DNA of 64,000 nt from Actinomadura hallensis (GTDB lineage Bacteria; Actinomycetota; Actinomycetes; Streptosporangiales; Streptosporangiaceae), in assembly GCF_006716765.1 (NCBI RefSeq), contig NZ_VFPO01000001.1:3162001-3226000 (forward strand), given 5' to 3'. The notes beneath the pieces were generated by a model that had not been told where the DNA came from, ran no database searches, and worked only from the letters and a program-made list of their open reading frames with translations. This document shows, piece by piece, positions 1 to 8,658 of the stretch (its first letter is position 1; each line of letters opens with the position of its first letter). Position numbers and translations under genes: made by a program.

Positions 1-1
1 C

Positions 2-36
2 TCGGGATCGTTCCGGTCGGGATCATGCCGGTCGGG
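2..36. repeat. 15-bp tandem repeat, two units plus a third partial
   Basis: Two imperfect 15-base units (2-16 and 17-31, each beginning TCGGGATC) are followed by a partial third unit. They lie downstream of the aldo/keto reductase stop, in a 174-base stretch at the window edge where I see no gene. It is one of several period-15 repeats in the window. Confidence 0.75.
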
Positions 37-174
37 TGAGGACACGGGTCACCTCACGGAAGTGAGCGCGGGGGCCGGCGGCGTCAACTCGTCCATGTGG
101 TGCTGGTGCCCCGTAACGCCCGGTCGATGCACCGGCGCCCCGGCCGGCGCGCGTCCCGCGCCGGAGCGGCGCGG

Positions 175-1200
175 TCAGCCCGCGCTGGACGCCGCCCAGA
201 TGTTGATGCCCGCGTCGACCGCGTACCGGTCGATCTCGGCCAGCTCGTCCTCGGTGAAGTCGAGCCGGTCCAGGGCCGCGAGGTTCTCCTCCAGCTGCGC
301 CACGCTGCTCGCGCCGATCAGCGCGGAGGTGACCCGGCCGTCGCGCAGCGCCCACGCCAGCGCGAGCTGCGCGAGCGACTGCCCGCGCCCCCGGGCGATC
401 TCGTTCAGGCTGCGGATGCGCTCGACGTTCTCCTCGGTGAGCAGGTTCGCCGAGAACGACGTGCCCTTGCTCGCCCGCGACCCCTCGGGCACGCCGCCGA
501 GGTACTTGTCGGTCAGCATGCCCTGAGCCAGCGGCGAGAACGCGATGCAGCCCACGCCCTCCCGCTCGAGGGTGTCGAGGAGCCCGCCCTCGATCCACCG
601 GTTGAACATCGAGTAGGACGGCTGGTGGATGAGCAGCGGCGTGCCCATCTCCCGCAGGATCGCCGCCGCCTCCGCGGTCCGCTCCGCGGAGTACGACGAG
701 ATGCCCGCGTACAGCGCCTTCCCGGACCGGACGGCGCTGTCCAGCGCCCCCATCGTCTCCTCCAGCGGCGTGTCCGGGTCGAACCGGTGGCTGTAGAAGA
801 TGTCGACGTACTCCAGGCCCATCCGCTTCAGCGACTGGTCCAGGCTGGCCAGCAGGTACTTCCGCGATCCCCAGTCCCCGTAGGGTCCTGGCCACATGTC
901 GTAGCCCGCCTTCGTGGAGATGATCATCTCGTCGCGGTACGGCCGGAAGTCCTCGCGCATGATCCGGCCGAAGTTGATCTCGGCGGAGCCGTACGGCGGC
1001 CCGTAGTTGTTCGCCAGGTCGAAGTGCGTGACGCCCATGTCGAACGCGCGCCGGAGGATCGCCCGCTGCACGTCCAGGGGACGGTCGTCGCCGAAGTTGT
1101 GCCACAGCCCGAGCGAGATCGCCGGCAGCAGCAGCCCGCTGCGCCCGCACCGCCGGTAGGGGATCCGCTCGTAGCGGTCGGTGTCAGCCACGTAAGTCAT
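175..1200 (-). CDS. aldo/keto reductase, YghZ/MgrA-like
   Basis: A 341-residue NADPH-dependent aldo/keto reductase with a TIM-barrel fold. The catalytic tetrad is visible as Asp61, Tyr66, Lys97 and His138, and the length is normal. The sequence around the active site (DLANNYGPPYGSAE) and the early HNFGDDRP segment resemble the E. coli YghZ group, which reduces L-glyceraldehyde 3-phosphate and methylglyoxal. Assignment to the superfamily is firm; the exact substrate is inference. It reads away from the neighbouring acyl-CoA ligase, from which it is separated by about 60 bases, and need not be functionally linked to it. No signal peptide, so cytoplasmic. Confidence 0.9.
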   Translation of the reverse strand: MTYVADTDRYERIPYRRCGRSGLLLPAISLGLWHNFGDDRPLDVQRAILRRAFDMGVTHFDLANNYGPPYGSAEINFGRIMREDFRPYRDEMIISTKAGYDMWPGPYGDWGSRKYLLASLDQSLKRMGLEYVDIFYSHRFDPDTPLEETMGALDSAVRSGKALYAGISSYSAERTAEAAAILREMGTPLLIHQPSYSMFNRWIEGGLLDTLEREGVGCIAFSPLAQGMLTDKYLGGVPEGSRASKGTSFSANLLTEENVERIRSLNEIARGRGQSLAQLALAWALRDGRVTSALIGASSVAQLEENLAALDRLDFTEDELAEIDRYAVDAGINIWAASSAG

Positions 1201-1263
1201 GGTCAGGAGTATCCCAGCGCCGGGGCTCCCGCGCGGACGGCCCGGCCGGGGGCGCGGACCCCG

Positions 1264-2838
1264 TCACGGCAGGGCGCGCTTGAGGACCTTCCCGGCCGGG
1301 TTGCGGGGCAGCCGGTCTAGGAAGACCACGTCGCGGGGGACCTTGTGCCGGGCGAGGTTCGCCGCGACGAGGCTCTTCACCTCGTCCGCGGTGAGGCCCC
1401 CTCCGGCGGAGCCGTTCCCGCCGAGGACGACGTAGGCCCGCAGCCGCTGCCCGAACTCCTCGTCCGGAACGCCGACGACGGCGGCCTCCTCGACGGCGGG
1501 ATGGGCGGCGAGGAGGTCCTCGACCTCGCCGGGGTGGACGTTCTCCCCGCCGGACACGATCATGTCGTCGGCGCGGCCGTCGACGTGCAGCCGGCCGCCC
1601 TCGTCGAGGTGGCCGAGGTCGCCGACCGCCATCAGCCCGCCGACCTCCTCCTTGCCGCCCCCGCCGGTGTAGCCGCCGAACCGGGCCGGGGTGTCGACGA
1701 AGATGCGGCCGGTCGCGCCGGGCGGCACGGGCCGGTCGTCGTCGCCGAGGATCGCGACCGTGGTCCCGGCGGGCGGGCGGCCGACGCAGCCCGGCGCCGC
1801 CGCGAGGTCCTCGGGGGTGGCGATCGTGATGCAGGACGCCTCGGTCGAGCCGTAGAAGTTGTACAGCACCGGCCCGAACGCCGCCCGGACCCGCCCGGCG
1901 AGGCTCGGGTCCAGCCGCGCGCCGCCCGTCATGACGACCCTGAGCCGGGACAGGTCCCGCTCCTCAACGCCGGGGACCGCCAGGAGGCGGCTCAGCATCA
2001 CCGGGACCGCGACGAACGACGTGCAGCGGTGCCGCTCCAGGTCGTCCAGGACGAGGGCGGCGTCGAAGCGGCGGCGCAGGACGAGCGTGGACCCGAGCCC
2101 CAGCGCGAGGATCGCGGAGGTGAGCCCGAGGCCGTGGAACAGCGGCGGCCCGACGAACATGGGCTCCCCGGCGCGGAACGGCACCTTCGACAGGATGCCG
2201 CCGGGCAGCGCCAGCGAGCGGGGCTGCCGCCGCGGCGCGCCCTTCGGCCGCCCGGAGGTGCCGCTGGTGAGGATCACCATCGAGCCGTGCCGGGCGGGGG
2301 CGGGCGGCGGCGCGTCGTCCGCGCCGGCGATGAGGACCTCCAGGTCGGCGTCGCTGAACCGGGGCACGTCGAGGCCGTCCACGACGCCCGCGAACTCCTC
2401 GTCGTGCACGACGGCGGTCACGCCCTCGCGGGCGGCGGCGTCGCGGAGCTGGGGCGCGGCGAAGTCGGTGTTGAGGAACAGGACGGACGCGCCCGTCTTC
2501 GCCGCCCCCGACATCGCCTCCAGGAGCCCGCGGTGGTTGCGGCACAGGATCCCGACGGTGTCGCCGGGGCCGATCCCGCGCGAGAGCAGCGCGTTGGCGA
2601 GGGCGTTGCAGCGCCGGTCCAGCTCGCCGAACGTGAGGGTCCCGCGCTCGTCGGCCAGGCCGGGGCGGCCGGGGAAGCGGTGCGCGGGCAGTGCCGTGGC
2701 GGCGCCGAGCGGCCCGTAGCGCCGCATCGCCCGCGCCGCGGCGGCGAGGGCCCTCGGGGGCATCGGGCCGATCATCCCGGCGCGGGCGGCGGCCCGCAGC
2801 CCGTTGAGCTCGGCGGAGATCCGGGTGCGCATGACCAT
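1264..2838 (-). CDS. fatty-acyl-CoA ligase (AMP-forming, FadD-like)
   Basis: A 524-residue ANL-superfamily ligase that activates a carboxylic acid to its CoA thioester through an acyl-adenylate. The P-loop-like motif SGTSGRPKG is at about 192-200, the YGSTEA adenine-site motif follows, and GGENVHPGE marks the hinge. The C-terminal lysine of PAGKVLK (about Lys517) is the adenylation lysine. The reading frame is open to 3072, but I chose the ATG at 2838: homology starts there, and a promoter with -10 TACGCT at 2846-2851 would start transcription almost at that ATG, a leaderless mRNA that explains the missing ribosome site. It is divergent from paaZ. Substrate unknown; a fatty or aryl acid is plausible. 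Confidence 0.85.
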   Translation of the reverse strand: MVMRTRISAELNGLRAAARAGMIGPMPPRALAAAARAMRRYGPLGAATALPAHRFPGRPGLADERGTLTFGELDRRCNALANALLSRGIGPGDTVGILCRNHRGLLEAMSGAAKTGASVLFLNTDFAAPQLRDAAAREGVTAVVHDEEFAGVVDGLDVPRFSDADLEVLIAGADDAPPPAPARHGSMVILTSGTSGRPKGAPRRQPRSLALPGGILSKVPFRAGEPMFVGPPLFHGLGLTSAILALGLGSTLVLRRRFDAALVLDDLERHRCTSFVAVPVMLSRLLAVPGVEERDLSRLRVVMTGGARLDPSLAGRVRAAFGPVLYNFYGSTEASCITIATPEDLAAAPGCVGRPPAGTTVAILGDDDRPVPPGATGRIFVDTPARFGGYTGGGGKEEVGGLMAVGDLGHLDEGGRLHVDGRADDMIVSGGENVHPGEVEDLLAAHPAVEEAAVVGVPDEEFGQRLRAYVVLGGNGSAGGGLTADEVKSLVAANLARHKVPRDVVFLDRLPRNPAGKVLKRALP

Positions 2839-2845
2839 GACCGGC

Positions 2846-2882
2846 AGCGTACGGCCTCGGAGAACAAATCTACAAGATCTGT
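2846..2882 (-). promoter_or_regulatory. fadD-like promoter with overlapping 19-bp palindrome
   Basis: Minus-strand promoter: -35 TTGTAG (2875-2870), 18-base spacer, -10 TACGCT (2851-2846). The imperfect palindrome ACAAATCTACAAGATCTGT at 2864-2882 (7 of 9 arm positions pair) covers the -35 and looks like a TetR-family operator. Its position between divergent fadD and paaZ suggests control by an acyl- or aryl-CoA-responsive repressor; that is inference. Confidence 0.5.
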
Positions 2883-3038
2883 CCCTCTGCTGCGCATTGG
2901 CCGGTGGTGCCCGGCCGCTTTCCGGGACGGGCCGGGAGCGAGTACACAAAACCACCGCGCTCCGGCTGTCATGTCTGCGAGGCGTGAACGAGGCTCGGGG
3001 GTGGCAGGAAGACCAGAGAAACGGACAAGGAGGTCCCT

Positions 3039-5078
3039 GTGGTCGTGCTGCGCAGTTATGTGTCGGGCTCATGGCGTGCTCCGGAGGATGAGGGGGCGCC
3101 GCTGCGCGACGCCGTCACGGGGGAGGAGGTCGCCCGGATCTCCTCCGCCGGCATCGACATGGGCGGCGCGCTGGAGTACGGGCGGAGGACCGGCGGCCCG
3201 GTGCTGAGGGAGCTGACCTTCCACCAGCGCGCGTCCCTGCTGAAGGCCCTCGCCTCCCATCTGCGGGAGCACCGCGAGGAGCTGTACGCGCTGTCGGCGC
3301 GGACGGGCGCGACCCTGGCCGACTCCAAGTTCGACGTCGACGGCGGCATCGGCGTCCTGTTCGCCTACGCGAGCAAGGGCAAGCGGGAGCTGCCGAACGA
3401 CACGGTGCTGGTCGAGGGGGACGTCGAGCCCCTCGGCAGGGGCGGCACGTTCGTCGGGCAGCACCTGTGCACTCCGTCGCACGGCGTCGCGGTGCAGATC
3501 AACGCGTTCAACTTCCCCGTGTGGGGGCCGCTGGAGAAGCTCGCGCCCGCGTTCCTCGCCGGGGTGCCGAGCCTCATCAAGCCCGCGAGCCAGACCGCCT
3601 ACCTCACGGCGCGGCTCGTCGAGCTGATCGTCGAGTCCGGCATCCTGCCGGAGGGGACCGTCCAGATGATCTGCGGCGACCCCGGCGACCTCCTCGACCA
3701 CCTCACCGAGCAGGACATCGTCGGGTTCACCGGCTCGGCGTCCACCGCCCGCCTGCTGCGCACCCACCCCGCGATCGTCGGCAACGCGGTGCGGTTCAAC
3801 GCCGAGGCCGACTCGCTGAACTGCTCGATCCTCGGCCCCGACGCCGCACCCGGCACGCCCGAGTTCGACCTGTACGTCAAGCAGCTCGTCCAGGAGATGA
3901 CGGTCAAGGCGGGGCAGAAGTGCACCGCGATCCGCCGCGCGCTCGTCCCCGCCGCGCTCATCGGGGACGTCGCCGAGGCCGTCCGCGAGCGGCTGGCGAA
4001 GGTCACGGTCGGGAACCCGGCCGACCCGGAGGTGCGGATGGGCGCGCTCGCCGGCCTCGACCAGCGCGAGGAGGTCCGGCGCTCGCTCAAGGCCCTGCTG
4101 GACGCGGGCGGCCTCGTCTTCGGCGACCCCGAGCGCGTGGAGGTGCGCGGCGCCGACCCCGAGCGCGGCGCGTTCATGTCGCCGATCCTGCTGCGCGCCG
4201 ACGACGCCTCCCGCGCCGAGCCCCACGAGGTCGAGGCGTTCGGCCCGGTCAGCACGCTGCTGCCCTACGAGGGCGCCGACCAGGCCGTCGAGCTGGCGGT
4301 GCGCGGCCGCGGCAGCCTCGCCGGGTCGGTGGTGACCGCCGACGCCGAGTTCGCCCGGCACGTCGTGCTCGGCACCGCGCCGTGGCACGGGCGGCTGCTG
4401 GTGCTGAACTCCGAGAACGCCGAGGAGTCGACGGGGCACGGCTCGCCGCTGCCCGCGCTCGTCCACGGCGGGCCAGGCCGCGCCGGGGGCGGCGAGGAGA
4501 TGGGCGGGATCCGGGGCGTGGTGCACCACATGCGGCGCACCGCCGTGCAGGCCGGGCCCGCCATGCTCACCGCGATCAGCGGCCGGTGGGTCCCCGGCAC
4601 CGACCGGAGGGTCACCGGCGAGCACCCGTTCCGCAAGCACCTGGAGGACCTGCGCGTCGGCGACACCGCCGTCGGCGGCCCCCGGACGGTCACCCTCGAG
4701 GACGTGGAGCACTTCGCGGAGTTCACCGGCGACGTCTTCTACGCCCACATGGACGAGGAGGCCGCCAGGGCCAACCCGTTCTTCGGCGGCCGCGTCGCCC
4801 ACGGCTACCTCGTGGTGTCGTTCGCGGCGGGCCTGTTCGTCGACCCCGCCCCCGGGCCGGTCCTGGCGAACTACGGCCTGGAGAACCTGCGGTTCCTCAC
4901 CCCCGTCAAGCCCGGCGACGAGCTGACCGTCACGCTCACCGCCAAGCAGATCACCCCCCGCGAGGGCGCCGACTACGGCGAGGTCCGCTGGGACACCGAC
5001 GTCACCAACCAGGAAGGGGCCTCGGTCGCCAAGTACGACGTGCTGACGCTGGTCGCCAAGCGGCCCAAGCAGGACTGA
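3039..5078 (+). CDS. paaZ: PaaZ: oxepin-CoA hydrolase / semialdehyde dehydrogenase
   Basis: A 679-residue bifunctional enzyme of the phenylacetyl-CoA pathway. In the known family, the MaoC-type hydratase domain opens the oxepin-CoA ring and the aldehyde dehydrogenase domain oxidises the resulting semialdehyde. The dehydrogenase part (about 1-510) has Glu256 and nucleophile Cys295 (AGQKCTAI), the same numbering I recall for E. coli PaaZ. The hydratase part has Asp565 and His570 (FTGDVFYAH). GTG start with an ideal AAGGAGG at 3027-3033. No other paa genes are in the window, so the ring-epoxidase and beta-oxidation genes must lie elsewhere, or this is a stand-alone copy. It ends four bases before the convergent dehydrogenase. 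Confidence 0.93.
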   Translation: MVVLRSYVSGSWRAPEDEGAPLRDAVTGEEVARISSAGIDMGGALEYGRRTGGPVLRELTFHQRASLLKALASHLREHREELYALSARTGATLADSKFDVDGGIGVLFAYASKGKRELPNDTVLVEGDVEPLGRGGTFVGQHLCTPSHGVAVQINAFNFPVWGPLEKLAPAFLAGVPSLIKPASQTAYLTARLVELIVESGILPEGTVQMICGDPGDLLDHLTEQDIVGFTGSASTARLLRTHPAIVGNAVRFNAEADSLNCSILGPDAAPGTPEFDLYVKQLVQEMTVKAGQKCTAIRRALVPAALIGDVAEAVRERLAKVTVGNPADPEVRMGALAGLDQREEVRRSLKALLDAGGLVFGDPERVEVRGADPERGAFMSPILLRADDASRAEPHEVEAFGPVSTLLPYEGADQAVELAVRGRGSLAGSVVTADAEFARHVVLGTAPWHGRLLVLNSENAEESTGHGSPLPALVHGGPGRAGGGEEMGGIRGVVHHMRRTAVQAGPAMLTAISGRWVPGTDRRVTGEHPFRKHLEDLRVGDTAVGGPRTVTLEDVEHFAEFTGDVFYAHMDEEAARANPFFGGRVAHGYLVVSFAAGLFVDPAPGPVLANYGLENLRFLTPVKPGDELTVTLTAKQITPREGADYGEVRWDTDVTNQEGASVAKYDVLTLVAKRPKQD

Positions 5079-5082
5079 CGGG

Positions 5083-6471
5083 TCAGCCGACCCACACCGT
5101 CTTGGCGTTGCAGAAGGCGCGCGCGCCCTCCTCGGACAGCTCGCGCCCGTAGCCGGAGCGCTTCGTCCCGCCGAACGGCAGCTGCGGGTAGGACGTCGTC
5201 TTGCCGTTGACGAAGACCTGCCCGGCGTCCAGCTCGCGGACGAAGCGCTCCCGCTCGGCGTCGTCGCGGGTCCAGGCGTTCGCGCCGAGCCCGAAGCCCG
5301 TCGCGTTGGCCAGCCCGATCGCCTCCTCGATCCCGCCGACCCGGAAGAGCGACGCGACCGGCCCGAAGACCTCCTCGTGGTACATGCGCATCTCGGGCGT
5401 CACGCCGGACAGCACCGTCGGCGGGTAGTACCAGCCGGGCCCGCCGGGGCGTTCGCCTCCGCACAGCACCTGCGCGCCCTTGTCCACCGCGTCGGCGACC
5501 AGCTCCTCGACGTCGGCGCGGCCCCGCTCGCTGACGAGGGGGCCGACGTCGGTGGACTCCTCCATCGGGTCGCCGACCTTCTGGGCGCGCATGTGCTCCA
5601 CGAACAGCCGCTCGAACTCGTCGGCGCAGGCGGCGTCGACGATGAACCGCTTGGCGGAGATGCAGCTCTGCCCGTTGTTGAGGCACCGGGACTCGGCCGC
5701 CGTCCGCGCGGCGGCCCCGATGTCGGCGGACGGCATCACCACGAACGGGTCGCTGCCGCCGAGCTCCAGGACGGTCGGTTTCACCTCGTCCCCGGCGATG
5801 GAGGCGACCGACCGTCCCGCGGGCTCGCTGCCGGTGAGCGTCGCCGCCTTCACCCGCGGGTCGCGCAGCACCCGCTCCACCGCGGACGAGCCGATCAGCA
5901 GCGTCTGGAACACGCCGTCCGGGAACCCGGCGCGGCGGAAAAGGTCCTCCAGGAACAGCGCGGTCTGCGGGACGTTCGAGGCGTGCTTGAGCAGCCCGAC
6001 GTTGCCCGCCATCAGGCCCGGCGCCGCGAACCGGACGACCTGCCACAGCGGGAAGTTCCACGGCATGACCGCCAGCACCGGCCCGAGCGGCTCGTAGCGG
6101 ACGTACGCGTCGTCCGCCCCCACCTCCTTGGCGTCGGCGGGGCGCCGGTCGGCGAGGAACCCGGCCGCGTGGTCGGCGTAGAAGCGGCACGCCGCGGCGC
6201 ACTTGGCGGCCTCCGCCTCGGCCGCCTTCAGCGTCTTGCCCATCTCGGTCGTCAGCATCGCGCCGATGCGGCCGCGCTCGGCGTCGAGGATGCCGGCCGC
6301 GGCGTGCATCCACTCCGCGCGCTGCGCGAAGCCGGTGGTGCGGTAGGAGGCGAACGCCTCCGCCGCGCGCGCGATGCGCCGGTCGACCTCCTCGTCGGTC
6401 ATCGCGTCGAAGGTCCGCTCGGCCTCCCCGGTCGCGGGGTTGGTCGTCGCGATCGTCGTCATGTCCTGCAC
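5083..6471 (-). CDS. NAD(P)-dependent succinate-semialdehyde-type aldehyde dehydrogenase
   Basis: A 462-residue aldehyde dehydrogenase with catalytic Cys270 (NNGQSCISAKRF) and Glu236 (LELGGSDPF). Length and the NPATGE start are typical of the GabD/succinate-semialdehyde group. It would oxidise a small aldehyde to its acid in the cytoplasm; succinate semialdehyde is the likely but unproven substrate. The ATG at 6471 has a second in-frame ATG three codons later. It is convergent with paaZ with only a four-base gap and no hairpin, so the two transcripts probably run into each other. Confidence 0.88.
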   Translation of the reverse strand: MQDMTTIATTNPATGEAERTFDAMTDEEVDRRIARAAEAFASYRTTGFAQRAEWMHAAAGILDAERGRIGAMLTTEMGKTLKAAEAEAAKCAAACRFYADHAAGFLADRRPADAKEVGADDAYVRYEPLGPVLAVMPWNFPLWQVVRFAAPGLMAGNVGLLKHASNVPQTALFLEDLFRRAGFPDGVFQTLLIGSSAVERVLRDPRVKAATLTGSEPAGRSVASIAGDEVKPTVLELGGSDPFVVMPSADIGAAARTAAESRCLNNGQSCISAKRFIVDAACADEFERLFVEHMRAQKVGDPMEESTDVGPLVSERGRADVEELVADAVDKGAQVLCGGERPGGPGWYYPPTVLSGVTPEMRMYHEEVFGPVASLFRVGGIEEAIGLANATGFGLGANAWTRDDAERERFVRELDAGQVFVNGKTTSYPQLPFGGTKRSGYGRELSEEGARAFCNAKTVWVG

Positions 6472-6477
6472 ACTCCC

Positions 6478-6509
6478 TGGCCGTCGCTCTCTCTGGCCGT
6501 CGCGCTCTC
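6478..6509. repeat. 16-bp tandem repeat, two units
   Basis: Two units, 6478-6493 and 6494-6509, each beginning TGGCCGTCG and differing by one base. It lies just upstream of the aldehyde dehydrogenase start (6471), where its 5' leader would be. Confidence 0.7.
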
Positions 6510-6562
6510 TGGCGCCGCGTCACCCACGGGGGTGCCCGAGTGCCCGCCGGGGAAACGGCCCG

Positions 6563-7582
6563 TCAGGCGGGGACGACGCACACCGGCGACGGCGCCCGCA
6601 CCGGAGCCCCGGCCGGCTCGGGGACCCCGTCCGCCCCGATCCGGAACGTCGCGATCGTGCCGCCGCGCTCGTTGGCCACGTGCATCCACGCGCCGTCCAC
6701 GTGCAGGTCCCGGGGCCAGTGCCCGCCGGACGGCACGTCGGCGACCGGTTCGAGCGCCGCGCCGCCGTCCAGCACCCGGTGCGCGGTCACCACGTCGGCG
6801 CCCCGCGTCGACGTGTAGAGGAACCGGCCGTCCTCCCCGAACCGGATCGCCGCGCACAGGGCGGTCCCGGCGGCGGGCTCCGCCGTCGCGGGCGACTCCG
6901 CCACGACCTCCAGGTCCGCGTACCCGTCCCGCGGCCGCAGCACGACCACGGTCGCGGCCAGCTCGGTCACCACGTGCACGTGCCCGCCCGGGTGGACGGC
7001 CAGGTGCCGGGGCCCGCACCCGGCGGGCAGCGGCGTCTCCCCGGTGAGCCGCAGGGCGCCGTCCTCGATCCGGAACGAGCGGACGAGGTCGGCGCCGAGG
7101 TCGGCCGTCAGCACGGTCCCGTCCGGGGCGTGGGCGGCGGCGTGCGCGTGCGGTCCTTCCTGGCGGTCGGCCACCGGCCCGCTCCCGTGCCCCCGCGCCA
7201 CGGCGGGGGAGCCCGCGAAACCGCCGTCCGCGGCCAGCGGGACCGCCCTGACCGTCCCGGACCCGTAGTCGCAGACGACCAGGTGCCCGCCCCCGGGCGC
7301 CACGGACAGGTGGCACGGGGACGCCCCGGCCGGGACGCGCCCGATCTCCCGGGGCCGCGCGCCGCTCACGTCGTAGGCCGACACCGCGCCGTCGGCCAGC
7401 TCCCGCACCGCGTACAGGACGTTCCCGCCGGGATGGCGGGCCAGGTACGACGGGGACGCGGCCTCGACCGCGAGCCGCGGCTCCTCCAGGACGCCGTCCG
7501 CGCGCCGCCGCATCCGGTACACGCCCGCCCCCTCACCGGCGTCGCCGGTGTAGGTGCCCACCCAGAACTCCCGCTCGCCCAC
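6563..7582 (-). CDS. lactonase-family seven-bladed beta-propeller protein
   Basis: A 339-residue protein of the YbhE/6-phosphogluconolactonase-like propeller family. Its start ([15 protein letters not shown]) and repeated blade motifs of the [22 protein letters not shown] and [19 protein letters not shown] type are diagnostic. Some members hydrolyse 6-phosphogluconolactone, others act on cyclic muconolactones. It sits one gene away from pgi, which makes a carbohydrate role attractive, but the substrate cannot be read from sequence. No secretion signal. It is followed on the same strand by the aldehyde dehydrogenase after about 90 bases, so the two may share a transcript. Confidence 0.85.
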   Translation of the reverse strand: MGEREFWVGTYTGDAGEGAGVYRMRRRADGVLEEPRLAVEAASPSYLARHPGGNVLYAVRELADGAVSAYDVSGARPREIGRVPAGASPCHLSVAPGGGHLVVCDYGSGTVRAVPLAADGGFAGSPAVARGHGSGPVADRQEGPHAHAAAHAPDGTVLTADLGADLVRSFRIEDGALRLTGETPLPAGCGPRHLAVHPGGHVHVVTELAATVVVLRPRDGYADLEVVAESPATAEPAAGTALCAAIRFGEDGRFLYTSTRGADVVTAHRVLDGGAALEPVADVPSGGHWPRDLHVDGAWMHVANERGGTIATFRIGADGVPEPAGAPVRAPSPVCVVPA

Positions 7583-7653
7583 GTGTCTCCTTCATTGCAG
7601 TCCCGGCCCACTTCGCTCGCCCGGCGGTTCCCGCCCCCGCCTGCGGGCGCGGC

Positions 7654-8478
7654 TCAGGTGGCGGGGCGCAGGAGGGCCTCCTGGGCCACCGAGGCCAGCA
7701 GGGTGCCGTCCGCCGTGTGCAGCGTCCCGCGCGCCAGGCCGCGGGCGCCGTGGTTGACGACCGGCTCGGCCGAGTAGAGCATCCACTCGTCGACGCGCGC
7801 CGGCCGGTGGAACCACACCGCGTGGTCCAGCGAGACCGCCGTGGCCAGCTCCCGCGGCGAGCCCGGCGCGCGGGCGCTGCTGACCACGCCCATGTCCGTC
7901 AGGTAGGCGACCAGGCACGCGTGCAGCGCGGGATCGTCGCCGACCGGCCCGTCGGCCCTGATCCAGAAGGGGTGCGCGATCGGCCACTCGTTCTCCCCGG
8001 GCGGGTTCACCACCCGGATGTCGAACCCCATCGGGTGCCGGAAGAACGACGGCGGCACGAGCCCCCGCAGCCCCTCCGGCCCCGGCGTGCCCGCCGGCGG
8101 GTCGGCCTGCCAGTCGAACCCGTCCTCCGGCGCGTGGAACGAGGCGATCAGCTCCAGGATCGGCTTGCCGCCCTGGCTCGCCGTGACGTGCCGGGTGGAG
8201 AACGACCGGCCGTCGCGGGTCCGGGCCACCTCGAACGTCAGCGGCTCGCCCGGCGTCCCCGGGCGGATGAAGTAGGCGTGCAGGGAGTGCGGCGGGCGCC
8301 CGTCCGCGGTCAGGCACGCGGCGCGCAGGCTCTGCCCGGCGACCTGGCCGCCGAACAGCCGGGGGCGTCCCACCGAGGGCGACGTGGCGAGGAAGACGTC
8401 CCCGCCGAGCGGCGTCAGCTCGAACAGCCGCGTGAGCTCCAAGGGCTCCTCGTTCGGCTCCAAGGGTTCCTCGCTCAA
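7654..8478 (-). CDS. tesB: acyl-CoA thioesterase II (TesB family)
   Basis: A 274-residue double hot-dog thioesterase that hydrolyses acyl-CoA to free acid and CoA. The N-terminal hot-dog carries [12 protein letters not shown] and the C-terminal one carries the catalytic Asp in [11 protein letters not shown] and the conserved Gln near the end (SVAQEALLR). Length is close to the family norm of about 285. The first 15 codons are a duplicated EEPLEPN-type peptide produced by a 21-base DNA repeat, so the N-terminus is probably variable. It is divergent from pgi. Confidence 0.9.
   Translation of the reverse strand: MSEEPLEPNEEPLELTRLFELTPLGGDVFLATSPSVGRPRLFGGQVAGQSLRAACLTADGRPPHSLHAYFIRPGTPGEPLTFEVARTRDGRSFSTRHVTASQGGKPILELIASFHAPEDGFDWQADPPAGTPGPEGLRGLVPPSFFRHPMGFDIRVVNPPGENEWPIAHPFWIRADGPVGDDPALHACLVAYLTDMGVVSSARAPGSPRELATAVSLDHAVWFHRPARVDEWMLYSAEPVVNHGARGLARGTLHTADGTLLASVAQEALLRPAT
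8437..8478. repeat. 21-bp direct repeat in the tesB 5' end
   Basis: Two imperfect 21-base units, 8437-8457 and 8458-8478, encode the doubled EEPLE peptide at the N-terminus of the thioesterase. The unit length keeps frame, as expected if repeat number changes by slippage. Confidence 0.7.
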
Positions 8479-8582
8479 TGTCGTGAACCTCCCGCGCGCG
8501 GCACCGTGGCGGTGACCCTACCGGGCGTCCCGGACGCCTGCGCGGCGGGGACCGCCCCTGATACGGTCGCGCGCGGTCGACC

Positions 8583-8588
8583 TATGAT
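8583..8588 (+). promoter_or_regulatory. candidate -10 box of the pgi promoter
   Basis: TATGAT fits the actinobacterial TANNNT -10 consensus and lies about 70 bases before the pgi start. I see no good -35 at 17-18 bases, so this rests on the -10 alone. Confidence 0.35.
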
Positions 8589-8658
8589 CGCCGGAGGGAG
8601 GGGGCGGCGTCCCGGGGGCGTTCGGCGTCCGCCTCGCCCGGAGGAGATGAGAGAGGCA

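Noticed and set aside
23-1320. Long open frames antisense to or overlapping the aldo/keto reductase
   Set aside because: GC-rich DNA leaves stops rare in shadow frames; translations are Arg/Ala/Gly strings without domains. The same applies to most long opposite-strand frames elsewhere (for example 38517-41423 and 57622-60579).
2839-3072. N-terminal extension of the acyl-CoA ligase to 3072
   Set aside because: No homology in the extra 78 residues, and the promoter at 2846-2875 lies inside it.
7717-8658. Upstream extension of pgi
   Set aside because: It is antisense to tesB; homology and a ribosome site begin at 8647-8659.
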